DNA from: AP-15 sp963762575 | Lineage (GTDB): Bacteria > Pseudomonadota > Alphaproteobacteria > ATCC43930 > CGMCC-115725 | Direction: 5' to 3' | DNA length: 64,000 nucleotides | NCBI GenBank assembly: GCA_963762575.1 | Contig: CAVXLL010000025.1 | Location: 115,158 to 179,157 of the forward strand | Shown: positions 29,630 to 38,938 of the stretch, in pieces | Position numbering within the stretch: position 1 is the stretch's first letter | Layout: every line of letters begins with the position of its first letter | Notes under the pieces: generated by a model | The model's database searches: none | What the model was told of the DNA's origin: nothing | Seen by the model: only the letters and a program-made list of their open reading frames with translations | Made by a program: the position numbers and the translations under genes

Positions 29630-32206
29630 TTGTTCTCCACCGATCCCCGTCGCCGTTGCCAAGCCACCACGATCGAGATCGTCGTCGTCGGCATCATCGT
29701 CATTCTGGCGATGTGGACGACAGTTGCCGCCTCGATCATGACCGCAAGAGAGGCGACGATGGATCGCACGCGGTCAGAAGGGCGTAACCTCGCTGCTGCT
29801 TTCGCCGACGGATTGACCCATATTCTCGGCGGCGTCTCCGACGCGATGGAGATCGTCGCCCAACGCATGCGCATAGCGCGCGGGGTCTTCGATATCCATG
29901 GCTGGGCGCGCGAGATCCCGCTGCTGTCGAACGCGACGATTTAAGCCGCAATCATCGGGCCCGACGGCAGGCTGGTCTCGACCACGCTCGACCCCGCGCC
30001 GGAGCCGATCGACCTCAGCGACCGCGAGCACTTCCGCATCCATCTAGATGGCCGGTTTCAGGGTATCTTCATCGGCAAGCCGGTGGCCGGGCGCGTCTCG
30101 CACCAGATTACGATCAACGTGACGCGGCGCGTCGACGCCGAGGACGGCAGCTTTCTCGGCGTCGTCATGTTCGCGCTCTCGCCGGCTAATCTCACCACCC
30201 TCAACACATCGATCGATCTGGGGCCGCGCGGCAGCATCGCTCTGATCGGTCTCGACGATGTCATCCGGGCCCGTTTTACCCGAGAAGACCCGCATGGGCT
30301 GGCCGGCATCGGTCAGCTGGTCGGACATCCCTGGGCAGCCGCCATCCCCGCGAGTGGCGAGGGGACGTTCATCAAGGAAAGCGTTGTCGATCACATCACA
30401 CGGCTTTTCAGCTATCGCCGCGTCGGGGATTTTCCCCTGGTCGTAACCGTCGGTTCCGACCTCGCCGACGCGCTTGCGTCATCCCGTGAGCATGCCAGGG
30501 TGATCGCCGCGATCGCCGGCTTGGCAACATTTCTGCTGGCCGGCCTCGCAGCATATCTCATTCGCGAGATCCGTCAGCGCACCTCGCACGAGATCGCGCT
30601 GGCTGACGAACGGGACAAGCTTCAGGCCGCCAGCGACCGCCTGAAAGCCGATATTGCACTCCGAAAGGAGGTCGAACAGAAGCTCCGGGAGATACAAGCG
30701 ACCTTGCGCGATGCCGTCGACAGCATTTCCGAGGGGTTCGTCATCTACAATCGCGATGATTGTTTTGTGATGTGCAATGAGCCCTATCGGCGACTGTATC
30801 CGAAAGCAACGGGCCTGATGGTGCCGGGAACGCCCTTTGAGGAAATTCTGTGGGCCGGACTCGACGCCGGCTGGTATGCCGATGCGGTCGGGTGCGAACC
30901 GGAGTGGCTCGCCAACCGCATGAACACGTTCAAACGGCCGTCCGGAGTGATAGAGCAGCCGCTCGCCGACGGCCGCTATGTGATGTTCTCCATGCGTCGC
31001 ATGCAAAATGGCGGAGTTGCCGGGTTGCACATCGATATCACCCAGATGAAACTCACCGAAGACCAGCTTCGGCAAAGCCGGGACAATCTCAATCGCGCTC
31101 AGCGGCTTGCCAAGATCGGCAGCTTCAACCGCGATTTCCGGACCGGCGAGGTGATCGGGTCGGAGGAGTTTTACCGAATATTCGGGCTCGATCCGCAGAT
31201 GCCGGCGCCGACGAAGCAGGAGTTCCTGCCTCTCATTCATCCGGACGACCGCGCAGGATACGAAGCCTCGATGACTGCTTCCGAGCAAGGTCTCCAAGCT
31301 TCCCCGCTGACATACCGCTTTCGGTGTCACGACGGGTCGATCAAATGGATTTACACAGAGATCGAAACGATTTTCGACGACGAAGGCGATCCCGTCCGGC
31401 GGATCGGGACCATTAGGGACGTGACCGAAACGCGGATGGCCGAGGAGCGCCAAAGAGAGCTGGAGCGCCAGCTGCTTCATTCGCAGAAACTCGACGCGCT
31501 CGGCACCCTCGCCGGCGGCATCGCGCACGATCTGAACAACACTCTGATGCCGATCCTCGCGCTGTCGCAGCTGCTAATGCAGCAAATGCCGGAAGGAAGC
31601 AGCGAAAGGGAGGATTTGGAAACGGTTGTTCAGGCGAGCACGCATGGCCGTGATCTCGTGCAGCGCATTCTTGCCTTCAGCCGCGATCAGGAAGCGGCGA
31701 AGACGAAGGTGGATCTCTCCGCGACCACCCGCCAAGCCCTGCGGATGCTGCGCCCGACCATCCCTGCGACGGTGCTGCTCAACCAAGAGATCGAAGAGGT
31801 CCCGCTCATTCTTGCCGATGCCGGTCAGCTTCAGCAGGTTATCGTTAACTTGGTCACCAACGCCCTGCAGGCCATCGGAGACGATCTGGGGACGGTCACG
31901 GTCGAGGTTTCGCCGGCAAGCCGGCGTTCAAAGCGCCGCCGCGGCGGCGACTTTGTCCGCCTGCGGGTCGCCGATACCGGCTGTGGCATGAATGCCGAAA
32001 CCAAGGATCGGATATTCGAGCCCTTCTTTACGACAAAGAATGTCGGCGAGGGCACTGGGCTCGGTCTCTCTGTCGTGCACGGCATCATCGCCGACCATGG
32101 CGGGCGGATCGAGGTGAAAAGCCAACCAGGCGAAGGCACCGAGTTCACTATTCTTCTTCCGGCAGCTGAGTTTGAGGCGTCCATTAACGGAGCGGCGGCG
32201 GCGTGA
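29630..32206 (+). CDS. Membrane sensor histidine kinase with in-frame TAA
   Basis: I take a TTG at 29630 as the possible start; no ATG suits. A membrane segment (EIVVVGIIVILAMWTTVAAS) leads to a periplasmic PDC/Cache-like sensor domain. A TAA at 29942-29944 interrupts it, and the same frame resumes at once (AAIIGPDGRLVSTTLD, DLSDREHFRIHLDG), so one codon is altered, probably CAA-to-TAA. A second membrane segment lies near 30500-30560, then a coiled coil, two PAS domains (about 30690-31440, the second with DGSIKWIYTEIE), the H-box GGIAHDLNNTLMPIL, and HATPase motifs VTNALQAIGD, ADTGCGMNAE and GEGTGLGLSVVHG. The catalytic half from 30083 is intact. It pairs with the response regulator 109 bp downstream. 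Confidence 0.85.
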
Positions 32207-32315
32207 GGCTGAGAAACCGTTCGCTCCGGTTGCCGTCGTGAGGGAAGGCTCCGTTAAATCATAATTACCGAGTTTCCAGTCAAGTGGGAGTATCGCGCTG
32301 CACGAGGCTGACCCC

Positions 32316-32717
32316 ATGAAGGTTTTAGTGATCGACGACGACCATCTGGTCCGGTACACGCTTTCTAAGATCCTTCAGCGCAACGGGTACGATGTGACGA
32401 CCGCTTCGGACGGCAAGCGGGCGATGGCGGTCTTTCGCGACGAGCGCCCCGATGTCGTGATCACCGACATCATCATGCCCGAGCAGGAGGGCATTGAAAC
32501 GATCCTCAAGATCCGGAGCGAGCGTCCGGAGGTCAAGATCATCGCTATTTCGGGCGGCCCGCGGACCCACAACCTCGATTATTTGGGGATGGCCGAGGCG
32601 TTTGGGGCAGACGACATTATTTCAAAGCCCTTCGAGGCGGAGGAGCTACTGAGCCGACTGGCCCGGTTTGACCTCGGGGCTGCTGGTCTCGCGGAGACTA
32701 CCGGTAGTCCCGCATAG
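32316..32717 (+). CDS. Single-domain response regulator (CheY-like)
   Basis: 133 residues, receiver domain only. The acidic pocket is in LVIDDDH, the phospho-acceptor is Asp51 in VVITDIIMPEQEG, and the conserved Lys is near 105 in DIISKPFEAEELL. There is no DNA-binding or enzymatic output domain, so it should act by protein contact or as a phosphorelay step. The upstream kinase is the likely partner from adjacency and orientation. Its short C-terminal tail is disordered. Confidence 0.92.
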   Translation: MKVLVIDDDHLVRYTLSKILQRNGYDVTTASDGKRAMAVFRDERPDVVITDIIMPEQEGIETILKIRSERPEVKIIAISGGPRTHNLDYLGMAEAFGADDIISKPFEAEELLSRLARFDLGAAGLAETTGSPA

Positions 32718-32789
32718 TTCAACAAGCCCCGCGTGGGCCACGGTGCTTCTCGGCCCCGGCCGACGTTCGCGTTCGGTCCGGGTTCCCTC

Positions 32790-33030
32790 CGTCTCGCCAC
32801 CACGATCGTCGAGAGCGGGTCGGGCAAGACCGCTGGTGCCTTGTCGATCCTGCGCCTGATCCCGGATCCGCCCGGGCGCGCCACGCAAGGCGAGATCCCG
32901 TTTGCCGGGCGGGATCTGCTGCAGCTTTCGGACGAGGAGATCCGCCCAGTCCGCGGCGCGGATATCGGCATGATCTTCCAGGAGCCGATGACCTCGCTGA
33001 ATCCGGTCCTGACGGCGCTGCCCCGATGCG
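32790..33030 (+). pseudogene. Dipeptide/oligopeptide ABC ATPase remnant (DppD-like)
   Basis: A reading frame preserves GSGKTAGALSILRLIPDPPG, then GRDLLQLSDEEIRPVRGADI and GMIFQEPMTSLNPVLT. These correspond to the Walker A to Q-loop section of DppD/OppD ATPases. The first residues of Walker A, the signature motif and Walker B are absent, and the rest of the frame is unrelated. It is a gene fragment. No permease or binding-protein partner is nearby. The remainder of 32718-33239 shows nothing else. Confidence 0.75.
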
Positions 33031-33239
33031 ATGGAGCGCTGCACGCAGCACGAGCCGATCCTCGACTATGTGGGGGCCGTTTGGTCGCCTATCCCCTCTA
33101 CGACAGCGCCGCCGCCTGTACGGCGCCGATCAAAGTCGGAGCCAGGGCGTAAGCGGTTGACGAGCAGCACAAAGTGTTAAATCAACGTGACCCGACGGGA
33201 AGGCCGCATTTTTGAACCAACTTTGACGGAGACGCAGAC

Positions 33240-34013
33240 ATGGCTGATCAACGGGGCCGTTTCGTTTGGTACGAGTTGATGGCGAGCGATACGGAGGCCG
33301 CACAGGCTTTCTATACCAAAGTGGTCGGTTGGGACACCCAGGACGGGTCGGTGCCCGGCATGGCTTATACGATGTTCACCACCGGACAGATGCCGGTCGG
33401 CGGGCTGATGGCGCAGCCGGAGGACGCCCGGAAAATGGGAGCGCCACCGAGCTGGATCGGCTATGTCGCGGTGGATGACGTCGACGCCACCGCCGAGCGG
33501 ATCAAGCGCCTCGGCGGCGCCGTGCACGTTCCGCCGACGGACATTCCAAATGTCGGCCGCTTCTCGGTCGTTGCCGACCCGCAAAGTGCGGTGTTCGCGC
33601 TGTTCAACTCCCCGAACACCTGCGACGCGCCGCTTCCAGAGCCCACCGCGCCGGGCCATGTCGGCTGGCACGAGCTGTCGGCCATCGATTGGCAGAAGGC
33701 GTTCGCCTTCTATAGCGAGCTGTTCGGCTGGCAGAAGGCCGACGCAATGGATATGGGTGCGATGGGCACCTACCAAATCTTCTCGGTCGGCGGGCAAGCG
33801 GTCGGCGGCATGATGAACAAGCCGCCGATGGTGCCGGTCCCCAACTGGCTCTACTACATCAACGTCGCCAATATCGACGCGGCAGTCGACCGCGTGAAGA
33901 CAGGTGGTGGCCAAATTCTGAATGGCCCGATGCAGGTGCCGGGAGGCGACTGGATCATCCAGGGCAAAGACCCGCAGGGCGCGATGTTCGCGCTGGTCGG
34001 GCGGAAGGCCTAG
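33240..34013 (+). CDS. VOC-superfamily protein with two glyoxalase-like domains
   Basis: 257 residues, two tandem betaalphabetabetabeta domains. Domain 1 starts GRFVWYELMASDTEAAQAFY, domain 2 starts GHVGWHELSAIDWQKAFAFY; both end with a PQ.A.FAL element (ADPQSAVFALF, DPQGAMFALVG). This matches bacterial two-domain VOC proteins often annotated as hydroxylases or resistance-like, with no secure reaction. A GGAG-type SD precedes the ATG. It stands alone, with hairpins after the stop. Confidence 0.88.
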   Translation: MADQRGRFVWYELMASDTEAAQAFYTKVVGWDTQDGSVPGMAYTMFTTGQMPVGGLMAQPEDARKMGAPPSWIGYVAVDDVDATAERIKRLGGAVHVPPTDIPNVGRFSVVADPQSAVFALFNSPNTCDAPLPEPTAPGHVGWHELSAIDWQKAFAFYSELFGWQKADAMDMGAMGTYQIFSVGGQAVGGMMNKPPMVPVPNWLYYINVANIDAAVDRVKTGGGQILNGPMQVPGGDWIIQGKDPQGAMFALVGRKA

Positions 34014-34025
34014 CCGCTCCCGGAG

Positions 34026-34052
34026 CGCCCGCGTTAGCCGCAGACGCGGGCG
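34026..34052 (+). terminator. Stem-loop after the VOC gene
   Basis: Perfect 9-bp stem CGCCCGCGT / ACGCGGGCG with a 9-nt loop, starting 12 bp past the VOC stop. No U-run follows, so terminator function is tentative. Confidence 0.4.
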
Positions 34053-34121
34053 TCCAACTCTAGTCTTAATCGGCTCTCTTGCGTCTCGCCTCAAAGGGGC
34101 GGGATCACCATGTTTATGATG

Positions 34122-34157
34122 GGCGCTGGCCAGATGGGCCGGCGCCAATTTCTTCTT
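34122..34157 (+). terminator. Probable terminator upstream of guaB
   Basis: GGCGCTGGCC pairs with GGCCGGCGCC around a short loop (34122-34146), followed by AATTTCTTCTT. It would stop transcription from the VOC side before guaB. A TATAGT at 34175-34180 downstream could serve as a guaB -10 box, but I see no good -35. Confidence 0.55.
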
Positions 34158-34193
34158 GCGGCGGCGTGGTGGTGTATAGTGCGTCGCCATCGG

Positions 34194-34201
34194 AAAGGAG
34201 G
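34194..34201 (+). promoter_or_regulatory. guaB ribosome binding site
   Basis: AAAGGAGG, 5 nt before the ATG at 34207. It fixes the guaB start. Confidence 0.8.
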
Positions 34202-34206
34202 CGCCG

Positions 34207-35670
34207 ATGGAAATTCGGCAAGCTCTGACCTTCGACGACGTGATGCTGGTCCCGGCGGCGTCCGTGATCATGCCCGGGGAGACGGATACCCGGACTCGCC
34301 TCACCCGCGAGATCGAGCTCGGCATCCCGCTGGTCTCGGCGGCGATGGATACGGTGACCGAGAGCGCACTCGCGATCGCCATGGCGCAAACCGGCGGAAT
34401 CGGCGTGATCCACCGCAACATGGGCGTCGAACAGCAGGCCGACGAAGTGCGCAAGGTCAAGAAGTTCGAAGCTGGCATGGTCGTCAACCCGGTCACGATC
34501 CACCCGGACGAGACCTTGGCCGAGGCGTTGCGGCTGATGGCCGACCACAAGATCTCCGGCATCCCGGTCGTCGAACGCGGCTCCGGTCGGCTCGCCGGCA
34601 TTCTGACCAACCGCGACGTGCGATTCGCCGACGACCCGCGCCAGCCGGTTTCCGAGCTGATGACCAGGGACGGCCTTATCACGGTGCGTGAGAGTGTTGC
34701 CCGCGAAGACGCCAAGCGCCTCCTGCACCAGCATCGCATCGAGAAACTGCTTGTCGTCGACGAAGCCTATCGATGCGTAGGTCTGATAACCGTCAAGGAC
34801 ATCGAGAAAGCGCAGCGTTATCCGACGGCCTGCAAGGATGAGCATGGCCGTCTGCGCGTCGCTGCGGCGACCGGGACCGGCAGCGAGGGCATAGAGCGCG
34901 CCGAAGCGCTGTTCGCCGCCGGTCTCGACGTTTTGGTTGTCGACACCGCGCACGGTCATTCCGACCGGGTATTGCGCACCTTGAGCGAGGTTCGCCGGCT
35001 GTCGAACTACACCCAGGTCATCGCGGGCAATGTCGCGACGGCGGAGGGCGCGCGCGCCTTGGTCGAGGCGGGTGCCGACGCAATCAAGGTCGGCATCGGT
35101 CCGGGCTCGATCTGCACGACCCGCATGGTGGCGGGAGTCGGTGTGCCGCAATTCACCGCGATCGCCGATACGGTCGCGGAATGCCGCAAGACCGGGGTCC
35201 CGGTGATATCGGATGGCGGCATCAAGTTTTCCGGCGACCTCGCCAAGGCGATCGCCGCCGGAGCCGATTGCGCGATGCTCGGCTCATTGTTCGCCGGTAC
35301 CGACGAGAGCCCGGGCGAAGTCTTTCTCTATCAGGGCCGCAGCTACAAATACTACCGTGGGATGGGCTCGATCGGGGCGATGGCGCGCGGCTCAGCCGAC
35401 CGCTACTTTCAGCAGGAGGTGACCAGCACGTTGAAGCTCGTGCCGGAAGGCGTCGAGGGGCGAGTGCCGCACAAGGGCCCGGTCGGGAACATCGTCCATC
35501 AGCTGATCGGCGGGTTGCGGGCGGCGATGGGTTACACCGGGAACAGCACGATCCGGGAGATGCAAAAGAACTGCACCTTCGTTCGGATCACCGGTGCCGG
35601 GCTGCGCGAGAGCCACGTCCACGACGTCGCCGTCACCCGCGAAGCCCCCAATTATCCGCAGGAACGTTGA
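34207..35670 (+). CDS. guaB: Inosine-5'-monophosphate dehydrogenase
   Basis: 487 residues, full length. It catalyses IMP + NAD+ to XMP, the first committed step to GMP, in the cytosol. Visible: N-terminal LTFDDVMLVPAASVIMPGE, the two CBS domains around 95-205 (ISGIPVVERGSGRLAGILTN, DGLITVRE), the catalytic loop GPGSICTTR with Cys near 303, the substrate segment VISDGGIKFSGDLAKAIAAG and the flap region YRGMGSIGAM. A strong SD precedes it. It is followed by rsmB and guaA on the same strand, placing both GMP-branch enzymes within 4.5 kb. Confidence 0.97.
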   Translation: MEIRQALTFDDVMLVPAASVIMPGETDTRTRLTREIELGIPLVSAAMDTVTESALAIAMAQTGGIGVIHRNMGVEQQADEVRKVKKFEAGMVVNPVTIHPDETLAEALRLMADHKISGIPVVERGSGRLAGILTNRDVRFADDPRQPVSELMTRDGLITVRESVAREDAKRLLHQHRIEKLLVVDEAYRCVGLITVKDIEKAQRYPTACKDEHGRLRVAAATGTGSEGIERAEALFAAGLDVLVVDTAHGHSDRVLRTLSEVRRLSNYTQVIAGNVATAEGARALVEAGADAIKVGIGPGSICTTRMVAGVGVPQFTAIADTVAECRKTGVPVISDGGIKFSGDLAKAIAAGADCAMLGSLFAGTDESPGEVFLYQGRSYKYYRGMGSIGAMARGSADRYFQQEVTSTLKLVPEGVEGRVPHKGPVGNIVHQLIGGLRAAMGYTGNSTIREMQKNCTFVRITGAGLRESHVHDVAVTREAPNYPQER

Positions 35671-35681
35671 CCCGTCCTTCT

Positions 35682-35760
35682 GTCGTTCCCGCGAAAGCGG
35701 GAACCCAGGAGGGCAATCTCAGGCGGCGGCCCTGGGCCCCCGCTTTCGCGGGGGCGACGA
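35682..35760. repeat. Dispersed inverted repeat (CCCGCGAAAGCGGG type)
   Basis: Left arm about 35682-35709 and right arm about 35731-35758 are complementary at roughly 24 of 28 positions. Each arm itself contains a CGCGAAAGCG / CGCTTTCGCG palindrome. This is a well-known type of scattered proteobacterial intergenic repeat and fills most of the guaB-rsmB gap. Confidence 0.8.
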
Positions 35761-35779
35761 GACAAAATCAGGCAACGGG

Positions 35780-37099
35780 ATGACCCCCGGGGCACAGGTC
35801 GCCGCTGGGATCGACATTCTGACCGCAATCGATACCGGAGATCGCCCGGCCGACGACATCGCGGCCGACTATTTCCGCCGGCGGCGCTATATCGGTGCCA
35901 AGGACCGGGGTCATATCGCTGGCCATGTCTATGCTGTGCTGCGGCATAGGGCAGCGCTCGACTGGTGGATGGCCAAATACGGGATTGACATCGAATCCCG
36001 CGCCCGAGTCTTGGCGAGCCTGGTTCTAGTCGAGGGATGGCGACCCGACGCGCTCCTCGCATGCTGCGACGGCGACCGCTTTCGCCCGGCTCGGCTAGGT
36101 CACACCGAAGAAGGCTTCATCCGCGATCTCGCGACCCGCACCCTGCGCCATCCGGAGATGCCGCGGGCGGTGGCCAACGATCTCCCCGATTGGCTCGAGC
36201 CTTATTTCGATCGGGTCTTCGGTAGAGGGCTGGAGCGCGAGATGACGGCCCTCAACGGTCCCGCGCCGACCGATTTGCGGGTCAATCTGCTCAAAGCCGA
36301 CCGCGAGACGGTGCGCCGGGCGCTTGCCGCGGAGGGCGTAGCCGCGGAGCCGACGCCATTGTCGCGGCTCGGCCTGCGTCTGCGCGAGCGGATGCCGCTC
36401 GGCAACCTCGCCGCCTTCAAACAGGGCCTCGTCGAGGTGCAGGACGAGAGCTCACAGATCGCCGCCCTTCTAGCCGATGCGAGACCGGGGATGCGGGTCG
36501 TCGATTTCTGCGCCGGGGCGGGCGGCAAGACCTTGGCACTAGCGGCCGGCATGGACAACCGCGGCAAGCTCGTCGCCTGCGAGGTGTCGCAGCGCCGCCT
36601 CGATCGCGCGGGGCGCCGGCTCCGCCGAGCCGGCGTCAATAATGTGGAGCGTCGCGCCTTGAGCGGCGAGCGCGACAAATGGGTAAAGCATCACAAAGGC
36701 GGCTTTGATCGAGTCTTCGCCGACGTCCCTTGCCTCGGCACCGGCACCTGGCGCCGTAACCCCGACGCCAAATGGCGCATGGGCCCCGAGGATCTGGCCG
36801 AACTCGTCGAGCGCCAGCAGCTGATCCTGCGAAGCGCCGCGCGCCTCGTCCGCCCCGGCGGGCGCCTGATCTACGCAACCTGCTCATTGCTGCGCGAGGA
36901 AGACGAAGCACAGGCCGAGGCGTTTCTCGCCACCGAGACAAGTTTTTCGCTGCTGCCCATAGCTCGGGTTTGGGGAGATACGATCGGCGGCCCCTCGCCG
37001 GGCGGAGAAGATTATCTCCGGCTGACGCCGGCACGGCACGGCACTGACGGCTTTTTTGTCGCGATTTTCGAGCGCCACCCATGTCCGACCGCATCCTGA
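35780..37099 (+). CDS. rsmB: 16S rRNA m5C methyltransferase, RsmB/Sun family
   Basis: 439 residues from the ATG at 35780; the open frame extends upstream through a repeat and was not used. The N-terminal NusB-like RNA-binding part is followed by the SAM-dependent domain: PGMRVVDFCAGAGGKTLALA (motif I), FDRVFADVPCLGTGTWRRNP (catalytic region with PC) and LIYATCSLL (the TC Cys nucleophile). RsmB methylates a cytosine in 16S rRNA (C967 in E. coli). Its 3' end overlaps guaA by 19 nt. A paralogous NSUN-type specificity cannot be excluded. Confidence 0.88.
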   Translation: MTPGAQVAAGIDILTAIDTGDRPADDIAADYFRRRRYIGAKDRGHIAGHVYAVLRHRAALDWWMAKYGIDIESRARVLASLVLVEGWRPDALLACCDGDRFRPARLGHTEEGFIRDLATRTLRHPEMPRAVANDLPDWLEPYFDRVFGRGLEREMTALNGPAPTDLRVNLLKADRETVRRALAAEGVAAEPTPLSRLGLRLRERMPLGNLAAFKQGLVEVQDESSQIAALLADARPGMRVVDFCAGAGGKTLALAAGMDNRGKLVACEVSQRRLDRAGRRLRRAGVNNVERRALSGERDKWVKHHKGGFDRVFADVPCLGTGTWRRNPDAKWRMGPEDLAELVERQQLILRSAARLVRPGGRLIYATCSLLREEDEAQAEAFLATETSFSLLPIARVWGDTIGGPSPGGEDYLRLTPARHGTDGFFVAIFERHPCPTAS

Positions 37100-38628
37100 T
37101 CCTCGATTTCGGCAGCCAGGTCACGCAGCTGATCGCGCGCCGTGTGCGCGAGAGCGGCGTCTACTGCGAGATCCAGCCGTTCACGATCACCGAAGACCGG
37201 GTCCGCGATTTTGCCCCGCGCGCGATCATCCTGTCGGGCGGCCCCGCCTCGCTCACCGAGGTCGCCTCGCCGCGCGCTCCCGCCATCGTCTTCGGCCTCG
37301 GCGTGCCGGTGCTGGGGATCTGCTACGGCATGCAGACGATGTGCGCCCAGCTCGGCGGCCGGGTCACGTTGAGCGAGCACCAGGAATTCGGCCGCGCCTT
37401 TATCGACATCCTCGACGAGTGCCGCCTATTTGACGGCCTGTGGCCGAAAGGGGGGCGCGAGCAGGCGTGGATGAGCCACGGCGACCGGGTCGATGCGCTG
37501 CCATCGGGTTTCCGGGCGGTGGCGTCCAGCGAGGGAGCGCCCTACGCCGCGATCGCCGACGACAGCCGCCGCTTTTACGGCGTGCTGTTCCATCCCGAGG
37601 TCGTGCACACGCCGCAAGGCGCCCAGTTGCTGCGTAATTTCACGCACAGGGTAGCGGGCTGCCGCGGCGACTGGACCATGGCGCTGTTCCGGAGCCAGGC
37701 GATCGACAAGATCCGCCGCCAGGTGGGACGAGGTCACGTCGTCTGCGGCCTCTCCGGCGGCGTCAATTCGGCCGTCGCAGCGGCGCTGCTGCATGAGGCG
37801 ATCGGCGAGCAGCTCACCTGCATCTTTGTCGATACCGGCCTATTGCGGGCGGGCGAGGCCGACGAGGTCGTGCGCCTCTTCCGCGGTCATTACAACATCC
37901 CGCTGATCCATCGGGACGCCAGCAGTTTGTTCTTGGAAAAGCTCGCCGGCGTCACCGACCCCGAAGAGAAGCGCAAGACGATCGGCGCCACCTTCATCGA
38001 CGTCTTCGACGAGGAGGCGCACAAGATCGGCAATGTCGAGTTCCTCGCGCAAGGAACCCTCTATCCCGACGTGATCGAGTCGGTGAGCCCGCTCGGCGGT
38101 CCCTCGGTCACGATCAAATCGCACCACAATGTCGGCGGACTGCCGGCCCGAATGAAATTGCAGCTCGTCGAGCCCTTGCGCGAATTGTTCAAGGACGAGG
38201 TGCGCGCCCTCGGCCGCGAGCTGGGACTGCCCGACGGCTTCGTCGAGCGGCATCCGTTCCCCGGCCCCGGTCTGGCGATCCGCATCCCCGGCGAGGTCAC
38301 CCGCGCGAAGCTCGGCATCCTCCGCAAGGCCGACGCGGTCTTCTTGGAGGAGATCCGCAACGCCGGTCTCTACGGCGCGATCTGGCAGGCCTTTGCGGTG
38401 CTGCTGCCGGTCAAGAGCGTTGGCGTCATGGGCGACAGCCGGTCCTACGATTTCGTCTGCGCCCTGCGCGCGGTGAACTCGACCGACGGCATGACCGCCG
38501 ACTACTTCCCGTTCCCGCACGAATTCCTCGGCCGCACCGCGACCCGCATAATCAACGAAGTCCGCGGCGTTAACCGCGTCGTCTATGACGTAACCTCGAA
38601 ACCGCCCGGCACGATCGAGTGGGAGTGA
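37081..38628 (+). CDS. guaA: GMP synthase (glutamine-hydrolysing) with altered PP-loop
   Basis: 515 residues. It converts XMP to GMP using glutamine ammonia and ATP. Class I amidotransferase domain: nucleophile Cys81 in LGICYGMQTM, His/Glu in VLFHPEVVHTPQG. ATP-pyrophosphatase domain: the PP-loop reads GLSGGVNSAVAA with Asn229 where the family has Asp (SGGVDS), and VDTGLLR where VDHGLLR is usual. The dimerisation domain with ERHPFPGPGLAIR is complete. Codon use and reading frame are undisturbed. The substitution may reduce ATP/Mg handling, or be tolerated or erroneous. The start overlaps rsmB, so the two are translationally linked. Confidence 0.96.
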   Translation: MSDRILILDFGSQVTQLIARRVRESGVYCEIQPFTITEDRVRDFAPRAIILSGGPASLTEVASPRAPAIVFGLGVPVLGICYGMQTMCAQLGGRVTLSEHQEFGRAFIDILDECRLFDGLWPKGGREQAWMSHGDRVDALPSGFRAVASSEGAPYAAIADDSRRFYGVLFHPEVVHTPQGAQLLRNFTHRVAGCRGDWTMALFRSQAIDKIRRQVGRGHVVCGLSGGVNSAVAAALLHEAIGEQLTCIFVDTGLLRAGEADEVVRLFRGHYNIPLIHRDASSLFLEKLAGVTDPEEKRKTIGATFIDVFDEEAHKIGNVEFLAQGTLYPDVIESVSPLGGPSVTIKSHHNVGGLPARMKLQLVEPLRELFKDEVRALGRELGLPDGFVERHPFPGPGLAIRIPGEVTRAKLGILRKADAVFLEEIRNAGLYGAIWQAFAVLLPVKSVGVMGDSRSYDFVCALRAVNSTDGMTADYFPFPHEFLGRTATRIINEVRGVNRVVYDVTSKPPGTIEWE

Positions 38629-38938
38629 CGGCGATTGGCGGCGTCATTGCTGCGAATGCTCCTGACTGCGGAACGACGCGCGGGAGACGAACCGCGCGGC
38701 GAGTGAAAAGCCCGCCATTGCAACGTGAATTGCGCCAGCTGGCCGATTGGGCGCCGATAGCACTTACTGTCGGAATCGCGACGACGGTCGAAAAGCCGAG
38801 CCCGACCAGCCCACTCAGAAGCTCGGGACAGCGTGCCGCCGTCGTCGTGCCGCTGAGCACCAGGTAGGCTACGCCAAAGCTCTCGCCACCAACCGCGGTA
38901 TTGGGGCTCATCTCGTTATCGAGGCCGCTGAGCCAAAA
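38629..38938. other. Convergent intergenic region, no secure gene
   Basis: 310 bp between guaA and the ABC-F gene, which converge. A minus-strand frame (38570-38911) starts MSPNTAVGGESFGVAYLVLS, but it runs into guaA and has no SD or family match I know. I found no terminator hairpin with a U-run. Confidence 0.4.

Noticed and set aside
33177..35151. Large minus-strand ORFs opposite guaB (33177-34739 and 34114-35151)
   Set aside because: Antisense shadows of guaB; guaB has the strong SD and all IMPDH motifs.
38570..38911. Minus-strand ORF of 113 aa in the guaA/ABC-F gap
   Set aside because: It overlaps guaA, lacks an SD and resembles no family I know.
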